DNA of 52,138 bases from contig VFKA01000031.1 of NCBI GenBank assembly GCA_009885795.1, positions 1-52,138 on the forward strand, read 5' to 3'. How positions within the stretch are numbered: position 1 is the first letter of the stretch; each line of letters begins with the position of its first letter. This DNA is from Rhodospirillales bacterium. GTDB taxonomy: Bacteria; Pseudomonadota; Alphaproteobacteria; Dongiales; Dongiaceae. The notes beneath the pieces were generated by a model. The model saw nothing but the letters and a program-made list of their open reading frames with translations. It ran no database searches and was not told the DNA's origin. Below are positions 18,817-26,687 of the stretch, piece after piece. Both the position numbers and the translations under genes were made by a program.

Positions 18817-18862
18817 GGTTGTTGGGTTTCCGTTGTTTCTCGCGTTCTGGAGTTACGTCCTA

Positions 18863-18868
18863 ATTATA
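18863..18868 (-). promoter_or_regulatory. TATAAT -10 box upstream of the cupin gene
   Basis: The minus strand reads TATAAT at 18868-18863 in an unusually AT-rich pocket between the cupin gene and a repeat. I see no strong -35 at the right distance, so this is a partial match. Confidence 0.35.
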
Positions 18869-18891
18869 TACCGTCACTAATTTAATTTATG

Positions 18892-18913
18892 CTTCGACAG
18901 GCTCGGCATGAGG
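18892..18913. repeat. solo half of the CTTCGACAGGCTC repeat
   Basis: One arm of the element at 7719-7763, read here as CTTCGACAGGCTCGGCATGA and then GG. The opposing arm is absent. It lies between the cupin and corA genes. Confidence 0.65.
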
Positions 18914-18925
18914 ACACCCCGCCCG

Positions 18926-19897
18926 CTAGAACCAGCCGGAGCGCTTGAAGCGGTAGTAGAGATAGCCGCAGATGGCGACGATCGAGAACAGCACCGCGGG
19001 ATAGCCCCAGCGCGATTGCAGTTCCGGCATGAATTGGAAATTCATGCCGTAGATGCCGGCGACCGCGGTCGGAACCGCGAGGATGGCGGCCCAGCCGGCG
19101 AGCTTCTTCGTCACCTCGTTCTGCTGCACCGAGGCGACGAGGAGGTTGGCTTCGAGCGCCGTGCTCAGGAGCTCGCGCAAGGAGTCGATGGTCTCGAGCA
19201 CGCGCACGACATGGTCGTGTACGTCGCGGAAATAGGGGTGGGTGTCGCGGTCGACGATGGTCACGTCGTAACGCATCAGCCGCGTGGTGACATCGATCAA
19301 GGGCGCCACGACGCGGCGCAGCGTCAGAAGATCGCGCTTGGTCTCGTAGATGCGCTCGATCTGCTTGCGCTCGAAGCTGTGGCCGAGGCCGGAATCCTCC
19401 ATCGCCTCGACTTCGTTCTCGATCGCCTCGACCGCGGGGGTGTAGTTGTCGACGATGAAATCCATCAGCGAATAGAGGACGAAGTCGACGCCCCGCCTCA
19501 ACATCTTGGGCGCGGCCTCGCAGCGCGCCCGCACCTCGGCATAGGATGCGGAGTCGCCATGGCGCACGGTCACGAGATAGCCCTTGCCGAGAAAGACATG
19601 GGTTTCACCGACCTCGATTAAATGATCGACGCGCTGGGCGGTGTGCAGGACGATGAACACCGAATCGCCGTAGACGTCCATCTTCGGGCGCTGGTGCGCG
19701 GCCAGCGCGTCCTCGATGGCGAGATCGTGCAGATGGAATTGCCGTTGCACCTGGCGCAGCAGCGCCTCGTCGGGCTCGTGCAGGCCGATCCATACGAACT
19801 TGTCGCCGCCGATGGCGGCCGCCCCCGCGTCATCGATGGCTAGGTCGCGCTGGCGCCTGCCATCGGCATAGGCCGCGCACCCGACGATCTGGTCCAT
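18926..19897 (-). CDS. corA: CorA-family magnesium transporter
   Basis: A 323-residue protein with a large cytosolic N-domain and two C-terminal membrane helices. The first helix ends in the diagnostic YGMNF (near residue 283), followed by the loop QFMPELQSRWGYP and the second helix VLFSIVAICGYLYY. The long acidic stalk helix (VEAIENEVEAMEDSGLG) is also typical. CorA forms a pentamer that takes up Mg2+, and some relatives (ZntB) export zinc. GMN with the following MPEL supports CorA proper. Confidence 0.93.
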   Translation of the reverse strand: MDQIVGCAAYADGRRQRDLAIDDAGAAAIGGDKFVWIGLHEPDEALLRQVQRQFHLHDLAIEDALAAHQRPKMDVYGDSVFIVLHTAQRVDHLIEVGETHVFLGKGYLVTVRHGDSASYAEVRARCEAAPKMLRRGVDFVLYSLMDFIVDNYTPAVEAIENEVEAMEDSGLGHSFERKQIERIYETKRDLLTLRRVVAPLIDVTTRLMRYDVTIVDRDTHPYFRDVHDHVVRVLETIDSLRELLSTALEANLLVASVQQNEVTKKLAGWAAILAVPTAVAGIYGMNFQFMPELQSRWGYPAVLFSIVAICGYLYYRFKRSGWF

Positions 19898-19999
19898 GTA
19901 CCGATTCCCCGACGCCCCGAGCCCGAAGTTAAGTTTTTACAGGGTAACCCACCGGGAGCGCTATGCTAGAAGAGATTCGTAAGGGGGCGTGCCTTTTCG

Positions 20000-21793
20000 A
20001 TGAGCCAGGACAGGATCGTTCGTATCGGTTGCGCGTCGGGCTTCTGGGGCGATTCGGCGCTCGCCGCCCCGCAGCTCGTTCGTCGCGCGCGCATCGATTA
20101 CCTGGTCTTCGACTACCTGGCCGAAGTGACGATGTCGATCATGGCGCGGGCCAAGGCGCGCGATCCGGCCGGCGGCTATGCCGGCGACTTCGTGAGCGCG
20201 GTCATGGCCGAGATCGTCAAGGACGTGGCCGACAAGAGTATCCGCGTCATCGCCAATGCCGGCGGCGTAAATCCGGAGGCCTGCCGCGACGCGCTCGCGC
20301 GGCTGGCGGCCGAGGCCGGCGCGCCGCTGAAGATCGCTGTCGTGCTGGGCGACGACGTCATGAAGCTGGTGCCGGATCTGAAGGCGCGGGGCGTGCGGGA
20401 GATGTTCACCGGCGAACCCCTGCCCGACCGGCTCTTGAGCGCCAACGCCTATTTCGGCGCGTTCCCGATCGCCGCGGCGCTCGACGCCGGCGCCGACGTG
20501 GTGATAACCGGGCGGTGCGTCGACAGCGCGCTGGCGCTTGGGCCGCTGATCCACGAATTCGGCTGGAGGCCGGAGGACCACGACCGCCTGGCCGCCGGCA
20601 GCCTCGCCGGGCATATCATCGAATGCGGCGCCCAGGCGACCGGCGGCCTCTTCACCGATTGGCGCGAGGTGCCGGGCTGGGACGACATCGGCTATCCGAT
20701 CGTCGAGTGCGCGGCCGATGGCGGATTCGTGCTGACCAAGCCCGAAGGCACCGGCGGCCTGGTGACGCCGGCCACGGCGGCCGAGCAGATGGTCTACGAG
20801 ATCGGCGACCCCGCGGCTTACGTTCTGCCGGACGTTACGTGCGACTTCACCGAGGTGCGGATGCGCCAGGACGGACCGCATCGCGTGCGCATCGAGGGCG
20901 CGCGCGGCCGGCCGCCAAGCCCGGACTACAAGGTGAGCGCCACGCATCTGGACGGCTATCGGCTGACATTCACCCTCACCATCGGCGGCGCCGAGGCCGC
21001 GGCCAAGGCGCGGGCGACCGGCGAGGCCTTGATCGCCCGCACCCGTGCCGCCTTCCGGGCGCGCGGCTGGCCGGATTACCGCGCCGTGCTGGTCGAGGTC
21101 CTTGGCGCCGAAGACGGTTATGGGCCTCACGCGCGGGCGGTTACGCGCGAGGCGGTCATGCGGTTCGCGGCGCACCACGATGACAAGGCGGCGCTCGAAC
21201 TCCTGGCGCGCGAGGCGATGGCGCCGGTGACCTCGATGGCGCCCGGCACCACGGGATACATCGGCGGCCGGCCGGCGGCGCAGTCGGTGGTGCGCCTTAC
21301 GTCGTTCCTGGCCCCCAAATCGGTGCTCGGACCTCGTGTGCTCATCGACGGCAGGGAGATCGCCGTCGACGTGGCTCCGGGCGAAGCGTTGAAACCGGCA
21401 CCGCCGCGAAAGGGACCGCCGGCGCACGTGCCCGCGCCAGCGGACGGGATCGGGGTGCCCCTCATCCGCTTGGCGCATGGGCGCAGCGGCGACAAGGGCG
21501 ACAGCGTCAACATCGGCATCATCGCCCGGCGTGAGGACTATGTGCCGCTGTTGCGCTCCGCGCTCGGCGAGGCGGTGGTGGCCGCGTATTTCCGGCACTT
21601 GGTCAAGGGCCCAGTCACGCGCTACGAGGTGCCGGGCATCAACGGATTCAACTTCGTGCTGGAGCGGGCGCTCGGCGGCGGCGGCGCCGCCTCCCTCCGG
21701 AACGACCCGCAGGGCAAGACCTTCGCCCAGATGCTGCTCGGGCTCGAGATCGCCGTGCCGATCGAGGTGGCAAAGGGGTTGGCGGATGGATAG
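20000..21793 (+). CDS. AtuA-family acyclic terpene utilisation protein (DUF1446), fused C-domain
   Basis: A 597-residue protein. Residues 1-~450 form the AtuA-type domain: VRIGCASGFWGDSALAAPQLV, VIANAGGVNPEACRDALARLA and GRCVDSALALGPLIHEFGW. The last ~100 residues match the small AtuA-like C-domain (LAHGRSGDKGDSVNIGIIARRED, RYEVPGINGFNFVLERALGGGG). In Pseudomonas the atu cluster degrades citronellol and geraniol, but no other atu or leucine-type carboxylase genes are here, so the true substrate is open. The start ATGAGCCAGGAC fits the family. Confidence 0.85.
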   Translation: MSQDRIVRIGCASGFWGDSALAAPQLVRRARIDYLVFDYLAEVTMSIMARAKARDPAGGYAGDFVSAVMAEIVKDVADKSIRVIANAGGVNPEACRDALARLAAEAGAPLKIAVVLGDDVMKLVPDLKARGVREMFTGEPLPDRLLSANAYFGAFPIAAALDAGADVVITGRCVDSALALGPLIHEFGWRPEDHDRLAAGSLAGHIIECGAQATGGLFTDWREVPGWDDIGYPIVECAADGGFVLTKPEGTGGLVTPATAAEQMVYEIGDPAAYVLPDVTCDFTEVRMRQDGPHRVRIEGARGRPPSPDYKVSATHLDGYRLTFTLTIGGAEAAAKARATGEALIARTRAAFRARGWPDYRAVLVEVLGAEDGYGPHARAVTREAVMRFAAHHDDKAALELLAREAMAPVTSMAPGTTGYIGGRPAAQSVVRLTSFLAPKSVLGPRVLIDGREIAVDVAPGEALKPAPPRKGPPAHVPAPADGIGVPLIRLAHGRSGDKGDSVNIGIIARREDYVPLLRSALGEAVVAAYFRHLVKGPVTRYEVPGINGFNFVLERALGGGGAASLRNDPQGKTFAQMLLGLEIAVPIEVAKGLADG

Positions 21794-22082
21794 CGAGGTC
21801 ATGCGTCAAACGCCGCATCAGCGGCGGCGGAAGGACGCACTCAAGGTGAAGGCGCTGCGGGCGGGTACCAAGGCCGGCATTGACGCACTTGAACGGGGTG
21901 TGTTTACAGAGGTGGCCGACGCTGACCTCGACCATTACTTTGAAGGGTTGACCGCCAAATCGGGTAAGCGGTCGCGGACGCCGATTCAATCCCCGCAAGA
22001 AGCGACGAACAAATCCACGCCAAAACCCGCCGTGATCAGCGCGACACCGGCAATGGTCACGAAGAAGTGTTCCGGCCGGTAA
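21786..22082 (+). CDS. antitoxin-like small ORF at the island edge (possible fragment)
   Basis: A 98-codon ORF starting inside the end of the AtuA gene (ATG 21786; an alternative ATG at 21801). Residues ~18-60 (DALKVKALRAGTKAGIDALE, then FTEVADADLDHYFEGL) look like the C-terminal half of ParD-type antitoxins, but there is no ribbon-helix-helix N-terminus and no toxin. From about 21980 it is antisense to the convergent small membrane protein gene and loses family likeness. It may be a truncated antitoxin at the junction of an acquired segment. Confidence in expression is low. Confidence 0.4.
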   Translation: MDSEVMRQTPHQRRRKDALKVKALRAGTKAGIDALERGVFTEVADADLDHYFEGLTAKSGKRSRTPIQSPQEATNKSTPKPAVISATPAMVTKKCSGR

Positions 22083-22267
22083 ATCTGGATGATTCGCTCG
22101 AAATATGAGGCAACGGCTCTATGCAAATCAGCGGCTCCGCCACGGGCGTCTCGACTAGGCGCGGCGCGCTGCGCCTTTAATCCTAGCCACCCCGCATGGA
22201 TCGATGGCAGAAGCGTCGCCAATCCGCCCAGGAAACCGAACAAATCGACAAGAGTTCCACAGCTCAT
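21986..22267 (-). CDS. small two-helix membrane protein of the island cassette
   Basis: A 93-residue protein from ATG 22267. Its start overlaps the stop of the HTH gene by 4 nt (ATGA), strong support for a real, coupled gene. Two hydrophobic segments are visible: residues ~7-28 (VDLFGFLGGLATLLPSIHAG) and ~68-88 (HFFVTIAGVALITAGFGVDL). Between them is a basic loop (KAQRAAPSRDARGG) and an amphipathic stretch. I recognise no family. Position after a regulator suggests a membrane effector or partner, but that is inference. Confidence 0.6.
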   Translation of the reverse strand: MSCGTLVDLFGFLGGLATLLPSIHAGWLGLKAQRAAPSRDARGGAADLHRAVASYFERIIQIYRPEHFFVTIAGVALITAGFGVDLFVASCGD

Positions 22268-22737
22268 GAAAGATTGACGGTGACCTCGTGTTTCGGCGCC
22301 GATGTCGGCGTTTTCACGCCCAAATCGGATCCAAAATCCAATTCCAGATCGAACGCCAGGAGTATTCGGGCAACCATCTCCAGCGAAGGGCCACGTTTGC
22401 CCATGCTTCTTTCGAGCAGGCTGATCTGCGGCGCGGTCGTTCCCACTACCTCGGCCAGCTGGTCCAGAGTCCATCCCCGCGCGATTCGCTGCTGTTTCAC
22501 GAAATTCCCGAATCCATTCAAAAGCCGCTGGACGACGTAACCGCGCACACCTTCCGGCGTATCAGCAACCGCCGCAAGCAGATCGCCGGCCCCTCCTGGC
22601 TGCGCGGACATCTTGCCGTGGTCGATCTTCACAATACGTACGAGCTGGGAATTCTCAATATCCTGGCTTAGCGCCGACAAGGCTTGCCGCAGGTTCGCTA
22701 CATCCTTGGCCGGAACCGTCAAATACGCTTCTTGCAT
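22264..22737 (-). CDS. XRE-type HTH regulator with unknown N-terminal domain
   Basis: A 157-residue protein from ATG 22737, 7 nt after the previous gene's stop. Residues ~78-130 form a Cro/C1-type helix-turn-helix: NFVKQQRIARGWTLDQLAEV, GTTAPQISLLERSMGKRG, PSLEMVARILLAFDLEL. Residues 1-70 form a separate domain I cannot name (VPAKDVANLRQALSALSQDI). The protein may bind the TTACTGTT repeats in the cassette promoter. The HTH resembles HigA/MqsA-like antitoxins, so a toxin-antitoxin-type logic is possible, but neither partner looks like a known toxin. Confidence 0.75.
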   Translation of the reverse strand: MQEAYLTVPAKDVANLRQALSALSQDIENSQLVRIVKIDHGKMSAQPGGAGDLLAAVADTPEGVRGYVVQRLLNGFGNFVKQQRIARGWTLDQLAEVVGTTAPQISLLERSMGKRGPSLEMVARILLAFDLELDFGSDLGVKTPTSAPKHEVTVNLS

Positions 22738-22744
22738 CTTGAGA

Positions 22745-23164
22745 TCACTCCCATCGGAAATCGCGAAGCCGTTGGGCGACCGCCCTCTCGGTCGCATCAC
22801 ACATTGGAGGCAAACAAAGTGCCTCGATCCTTGCTCGCTGGGACTGAGGTTTGGCGTTCAAGTTGACAGAGAGAAACACCGCCATCCGGCCGATCAGTTC
22901 CAGGCGAAAGAGGCGCGAGCGATGCGGCGGTTCCCCGTGATCGTTGCGAAAGGAGATCGCCAGTCCCGGCTCATCCTCTACCATCCCCGCCCGAGGGGGA
23001 TTCTCGCACAGCAATTCAAGTTCCTCCAATCTGTGCCCTTCCACGCGCTCTGAAAGGAACACCGCGAGCCGGGATATCGCCGCCCGATCGCGCGACATAA
23101 ATACATCGAGTTGTAATGCCTGTTTGTATGCATCGGTTAGGCTGTCGATTCTCACGGCGGTCAT
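22745..23164 (-). CDS. unknown protein, first gene of the island cassette
   Basis: A 139-residue protein with no family I recognise. It starts at ATG 23164 with GGGGGAG eight nt upstream and a good promoter ~30 nt further. Charged and helical N-half (VRIDSLTDAYKQALQLDVFMSRD), a strand-rich middle (EDEPGLAISFRND) and IGRMAVFLSVNLNAKPQSQ toward the end. No signal peptide or membrane helix. Composition is lower in GC than the flanking genes. It is followed 7 nt later by the XRE-type gene. Confidence 0.6.
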   Translation of the reverse strand: MTAVRIDSLTDAYKQALQLDVFMSRDRAAISRLAVFLSERVEGHRLEELELLCENPPRAGMVEDEPGLAISFRNDHGEPPHRSRLFRLELIGRMAVFLSVNLNAKPQSQRARIEALCLPPMCDATERAVAQRLRDFRWE

Positions 23165-23191
23165 CTGTACGACTCCCCCGTCTCCGCATAA

Positions 23192-23234
23192 GAGTTACTG
23201 TTTTCAGTATTATTTGTCAAGATAATTTACTGTT
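23192..23234 (-). promoter_or_regulatory. promoter with paired TTACTGTT sites for the island cassette
   Basis: On the minus strand a perfect -35 TTGACA (23220-23215) is followed after 17 nt by TAACTC (23197-23192), leaving a short leader to the ATG at 23164. Two identical 8-mers (TTACTGTT on the plus strand) at 23195-23202 and 23227-23234 lie 32 bp apart around the -35. The inner one belongs to the inverted repeat ACTGTTTTCAGT (23197-23208). This layout fits autoregulation by the XRE-type protein two genes down. The -10 match is weak. Confidence 0.6.
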
Positions 23235-23258
23235 AAACGTAATTATTTCTACTTGCGG

Positions 23259-23924
23259 CTACCCTACCATCGGCTCCAAACAAGCCGGGTCGTCGTTCCT
23301 GGGGCTGTTGACACGGGGACCGACTCGATAGGCGGTCATCGCTCGTGAGCGGATGCGCGCGTCGAGGGCGGCCAGCGCCTCCTTGGGCGGCGCCGTCAGC
23401 CATAGATCGTAGGCGGCGGGGTCGAGCATGACCGGCATGCGGTCGTGGATCGGCGACAAGAGCTCGTTGGCGGCGGTCGTGATGATGGTAAAGCTCTCGA
23501 CGGCGTCTTGGCCGGGCAGCGCCCAGCGGTCCCAGAGGCCGGCGAAGGCGAAGACGCCGCCATCGGCGAGCGCGATGCGATAGGGCTGCTTGCCGGCGTC
23601 CGTCTTCAGCCACTCGTAGAATCCGTCCGCCGGGACCAGGCAGCGCCGCGATTTCAAGGGCCCGCGGAAGGACGGTTTCTCAGCCAGGGTCTCGGATCGC
23701 GCGTTGATGAGCTTGCTGCCGATCGCGGCCTCCTTGGCCCAGGAGGGAATGAGACCCCAGCGCAAGCTGGCGAGGTGCCGGCGGCCGTCTTCGCCCAGGC
23801 GGACGATGGGCGCGCTTTGCGTCGGCGCGAGGTTGTAGCGGGGCTCGAGGTTCGGCCGCTCCGGAAAACCGAAGACGCGCCGCATGCCCTCGACCGGCGT
23901 GGTGATGCTGTAGCGCCCGCACAT
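23259..23924 (-). CDS. SOS response-associated peptidase (SRAP; YedK/HMCES-like)
   Basis: A 221-residue protein from ATG 23924, starting MCGRYSITT. After Met removal, Cys2 becomes the residue that crosslinks to abasic sites in single-stranded DNA. The conserved series RYNLAPTQ, LRWGLIPSWAK, INARSET, CLVPADGFYEW and HDRMPV is complete. The longer in-frame form from 24023 would bury the catalytic cysteine and is rejected. It is the last gene of a tight minus-strand set, 8 nt after the alpha/beta hydrolase gene. Confidence 0.94.
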   Translation of the reverse strand: MCGRYSITTPVEGMRRVFGFPERPNLEPRYNLAPTQSAPIVRLGEDGRRHLASLRWGLIPSWAKEAAIGSKLINARSETLAEKPSFRGPLKSRRCLVPADGFYEWLKTDAGKQPYRIALADGGVFAFAGLWDRWALPGQDAVESFTIITTAANELLSPIHDRMPVMLDPAAYDLWLTAPPKEALAALDARIRSRAMTAYRVGPRVNSPRNDDPACLEPMVG

Positions 23925-23932
23925 GGATGGAT

Positions 23933-24838
23933 TTAACGGCCGCGGCGCGGCCCGTCGCGATGCTTGTCGAGGAATTTGGTCACGGCCGCGATATAGGCCG
24001 CCGGATCCTCGTACATCGAACAATGCGAGCAGTCGCGGAACACCACCAGCTCGGCATCGGGCAAGGCCAGTTGCATTCGCGAGGCGCAGGAAGCGGGCAG
24101 CTCGTCATGCTCGCCCACCAGGATGAGGCACGGCGCCTCGATCCGGTGCATGTCGGGGATGCGGTTCCAGTCCTTGAGGTTGCCGACATAGAGGAATTCG
24201 TGCGGCCCCTGCATGGCGCCGTAGGGCCCCATGTTCCAGTCCGCGACCGATTCGGCCAATGGCTTCGGCCATTTGTCGAGCCGGCAGACGTGCCGGTAAT
24301 TGAGGATCGTAATGGCCGCCTGATAGGCCGGATGGGCGATGGTGCCGGCCGCCTCGTGGCGCAGCATCATCGCCTCCGTCTCCGGTCCCAGCGACGCGCG
24401 CAGGCGATTGAGCTCGCCGATGAGATGGGGCATGTCGCCGCAGGAGTTGGAGATGACGAAGCTCTTCAGCCGGCGCCCGTATTTGAGGGCGTAGTCGATG
24501 CCGAGCCAGCCGCCCCAGGAATGGCCGAGGAGGTGGAAGCGGTCGAGGCCGAGCGCCTTTACCACCGTCTCGACCTCTTCCACGTAGCGGGCGATCCGCC
24601 ACAGCTTCGGATCGGTCGGGCGGTCGGAGGCGCCGCAGCCGAGCTGGTCGTAGGTGACGACGCGATAGCCCTTGTCCACCATGCGCAGCAGCGGCTCGCG
24701 TAAGTACGCCGAAGGCAGGCCCGGCCCGCCGTTCAAGAGGAACAACACTTCCTTGCCGCGGCCATGACTGTAGGTGACGACCTCGTGGCCGTCGACTTTC
24801 ACCCTGGTCGTTGAGCCGCCGGTGCGCTTTGCCGCCAT
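23933..24838 (-). CDS. alpha/beta hydrolase, proline iminopeptidase-like
   Basis: A 301-residue serine hydrolase. The oxyanion motif NGGPG (36-40), the nucleophile elbow GHSWGG with S107, a later GEHDELP Asp and the C-terminal DCSHCS His complete the triad. HGGPG-type proteins include prolyl aminopeptidases and related amidases and esterases; the substrate is unclear. It follows the radical SAM gene by 13 nt and precedes SRAP by 8 nt, so it is co-transcribed with both. Confidence 0.87.
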   Translation of the reverse strand: MAAKRTGGSTTRVKVDGHEVVTYSHGRGKEVLFLLNGGPGLPSAYLREPLLRMVDKGYRVVTYDQLGCGASDRPTDPKLWRIARYVEEVETVVKALGLDRFHLLGHSWGGWLGIDYALKYGRRLKSFVISNSCGDMPHLIGELNRLRASLGPETEAMMLRHEAAGTIAHPAYQAAITILNYRHVCRLDKWPKPLAESVADWNMGPYGAMQGPHEFLYVGNLKDWNRIPDMHRIEAPCLILVGEHDELPASCASRMQLALPDAELVVFRDCSHCSMYEDPAAYIAAVTKFLDKHRDGPRRGR

Positions 24839-24851
24839 GGTTCCCTCCCTG

Positions 24852-25832
24852 CTAATCCGCGACCGCGGTCGTGCCCGATTTCAGCATCGGCTCGAACAGG
24901 CGGCGATAGATGGGCTCGTAGTTGCGCAGCTGGTTCTCGCCGCCTTCCAGGAATGGCGCCGAGCAGGTATCGCAAGGCGCGGCCTTCTTCTCGAAGCCGG
25001 CCAAATGCCGGCGCCAGCCGACCATGGCCTTCGAGGCGAAGGCCTCGTAGATCGAGCCGAAATCGTCGATGTTGCCGACGCGGTATTTCTCGTGTTCCGG
25101 GCGGTCGCCGCGGATATGGCAGCACGGCACGAGGTTGCCTTCGAAGCCCACGTAGAGATGCAGGAACGGGAAGTGGCACGGCGCGGTCCGCACATAACCT
25201 TCCTTGATGCCCTCGATGAGGCCGGCGCGGTTCTCGCCCCGGACCCAATAGTCGATCGCGCGAATGTCGATGTCGATGCGCTTGTGGGGGAAGCGGGCCA
25301 CGATCATGAATTTCGACTCGACGCTTTTGAATTCCGGCCGGATACCGAGGCGCTCGGCGATCTCGGCGATGCGATTCAAGGCGTAGGTGTCGCTGTAGAC
25401 GTCCTCCGGGTTCATGTGCACGGAGATGTGCATGTTGGAAAGTCCGGCTTCGGCCAACGCTTCCACATAGTCCGGCTTGAGGTAATCGCCGTTCGTGTAG
25501 GTCCTGATCTTGGACTTCGGCGCCGCCCGGCGCACGTCCGCGATGCGCGTCAGGATATGACGATCGGCGAGCGGTTCGTTGTAGCCGCTGAAGACGACGA
25601 TCTGGTCGTAGTCGATCTCGCCCAGATCGGCGACGATCCTGGCGAAGATCCGGTCCGGCATGCGCTTGTTGTCTCCCAGCCGGTCGCCCACGACGTTGGG
25701 GCAATAGCCGCAACGCCGATTGCAATAGGAATGGGTCTCGATCTCGACCCGCAGCATGACCCGCTTGAACAGCGCCTTGGCGCTTTCGCGCGATGTCTGT
25801 GGGATCAAATGCTGCTTGAGGAATAGGGCCAT
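24852..25832 (-). CDS. radical SAM protein with SPASM-like C-terminal cluster
   Basis: A 326-residue enzyme. The SAM-cluster motif CNRRCGYC (C37, C41, C44) is followed by the SAM-binding strand VVFSGYNEPL. Additional cysteines C219, C237/C238, C287 and C290 (VPCCHIRGD and CDTCSAP) fit a single auxiliary cluster of the SPASM/twitch type. Such enzymes modify peptides, sugars or cofactors. No precursor peptide is visible in the 69-nt gap upstream or nearby. Its operon partners (SDRs, hydrolase) hint at small-molecule work. Function unknown. Confidence 0.85.
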   Translation of the reverse strand: MALFLKQHLIPQTSRESAKALFKRVMLRVEIETHSYCNRRCGYCPNVVGDRLGDNKRMPDRIFARIVADLGEIDYDQIVVFSGYNEPLADRHILTRIADVRRAAPKSKIRTYTNGDYLKPDYVEALAEAGLSNMHISVHMNPEDVYSDTYALNRIAEIAERLGIRPEFKSVESKFMIVARFPHKRIDIDIRAIDYWVRGENRAGLIEGIKEGYVRTAPCHFPFLHLYVGFEGNLVPCCHIRGDRPEHEKYRVGNIDDFGSIYEAFASKAMVGWRRHLAGFEKKAAPCDTCSAPFLEGGENQLRNYEPIYRRLFEPMLKSGTTAVAD

Positions 25833-25901
25833 CCAGGGGCTCCGGCGTTTCGTGGCATGCTATCGGCCGGATGCCGGCGCCGCAAGCTCGGGGACGGGAC
25901 G

Positions 25902-26687
25902 CTACCGCCCCGCGGTGTGGCCGAAATCGATCGGCAGGCAGGCGCCGGTCAAGGGCGCGAGGCGGGGCGAGGCGATCGCGAAGATGAAGTCGGCGATCTC
26001 CTCGGCGCTGGCGAAGCGGGCGCGGGGGCCTTGCGGGTAGTTCGCCCGAAGCCGCGCGAGATATCCCTCGGGATCGCCGCCGCCGAATCGTTCCGCCTGT
26101 TGGGCCAGCATCGGCGTGTCCACGTCGCAGGGACAGATGGCGTTGCAGCGGATGCCGCGCGGCGCCAATTCGAGCGCCAGCGATTTGGCCAGCAGCGACA
26201 CGCCGCCCTTCGAGGCGCAGTAGATGGCGGCGCCGGCGGCGCCGTTGAGGCCGAGGTCGGAACTCAGCAGAATGATGCCGCCCTCGGTCTTTTCGAGTTC
26301 GGGTATGGCATGGCGGCAGGCGAAGAACGTGCCCTTCAGGTTGATGTCGATGACCCGGTCCCAGTCTTCTTCGGTCATGCGTTCGGACGGGCCTTCGACC
26401 CAAATGCCGGCGGCGCAGACGAGGAGGTCGAGCCGGCCGAACTTCGCGACGGTTTCGCTCACCATGCGCTGGCAGTCGCCGACGCGCGCCACGTCGACGA
26501 CAAGGCCGGCCACATCGCCGCGCCCGCCCATGGCGCGGCTAAACTCGTCGAGGCGTGCCTGGTCGATATCGGCCACGGCCACGGCCGCGCCCGCTTCGAG
26601 GAATTTTTCCGCCGTCGCCCGGCCGATGCCCCCGCCCCCGCCGGTGATGAGCACCGCCTTGCCTTGCCATTCCTTGTCGACGTTCAT
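25902..26687 (-). CDS. short-chain dehydrogenase/reductase (SDR) 1
   Basis: A 261-residue classical SDR from ATG 26687, whose start overlaps the stop of the upstream SDR by 4 nt. The cofactor motif TGGGGGIG begins at residue 15, D40/D42 after the second strand favour NAD(H), and the catalytic residues are S143, Y156 and K160 (YCASK). The motif CAAG replaces the usual NNAG. The product, an alcohol or ketone, cannot be told. The longer in-frame form up to 27086 lies inside the neighbouring SDR and is rejected. Confidence 0.9.
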   Translation of the reverse strand: MNVDKEWQGKAVLITGGGGGIGRATAEKFLEAGAAVAVADIDQARLDEFSRAMGGRGDVAGLVVDVARVGDCQRMVSETVAKFGRLDLLVCAAGIWVEGPSERMTEEDWDRVIDINLKGTFFACRHAIPELEKTEGGIILLSSDLGLNGAAGAAIYCASKGGVSLLAKSLALELAPRGIRCNAICPCDVDTPMLAQQAERFGGGDPEGYLARLRANYPQGPRARFASAEEIADFIFAIASPRLAPLTGACLPIDFGHTAGR

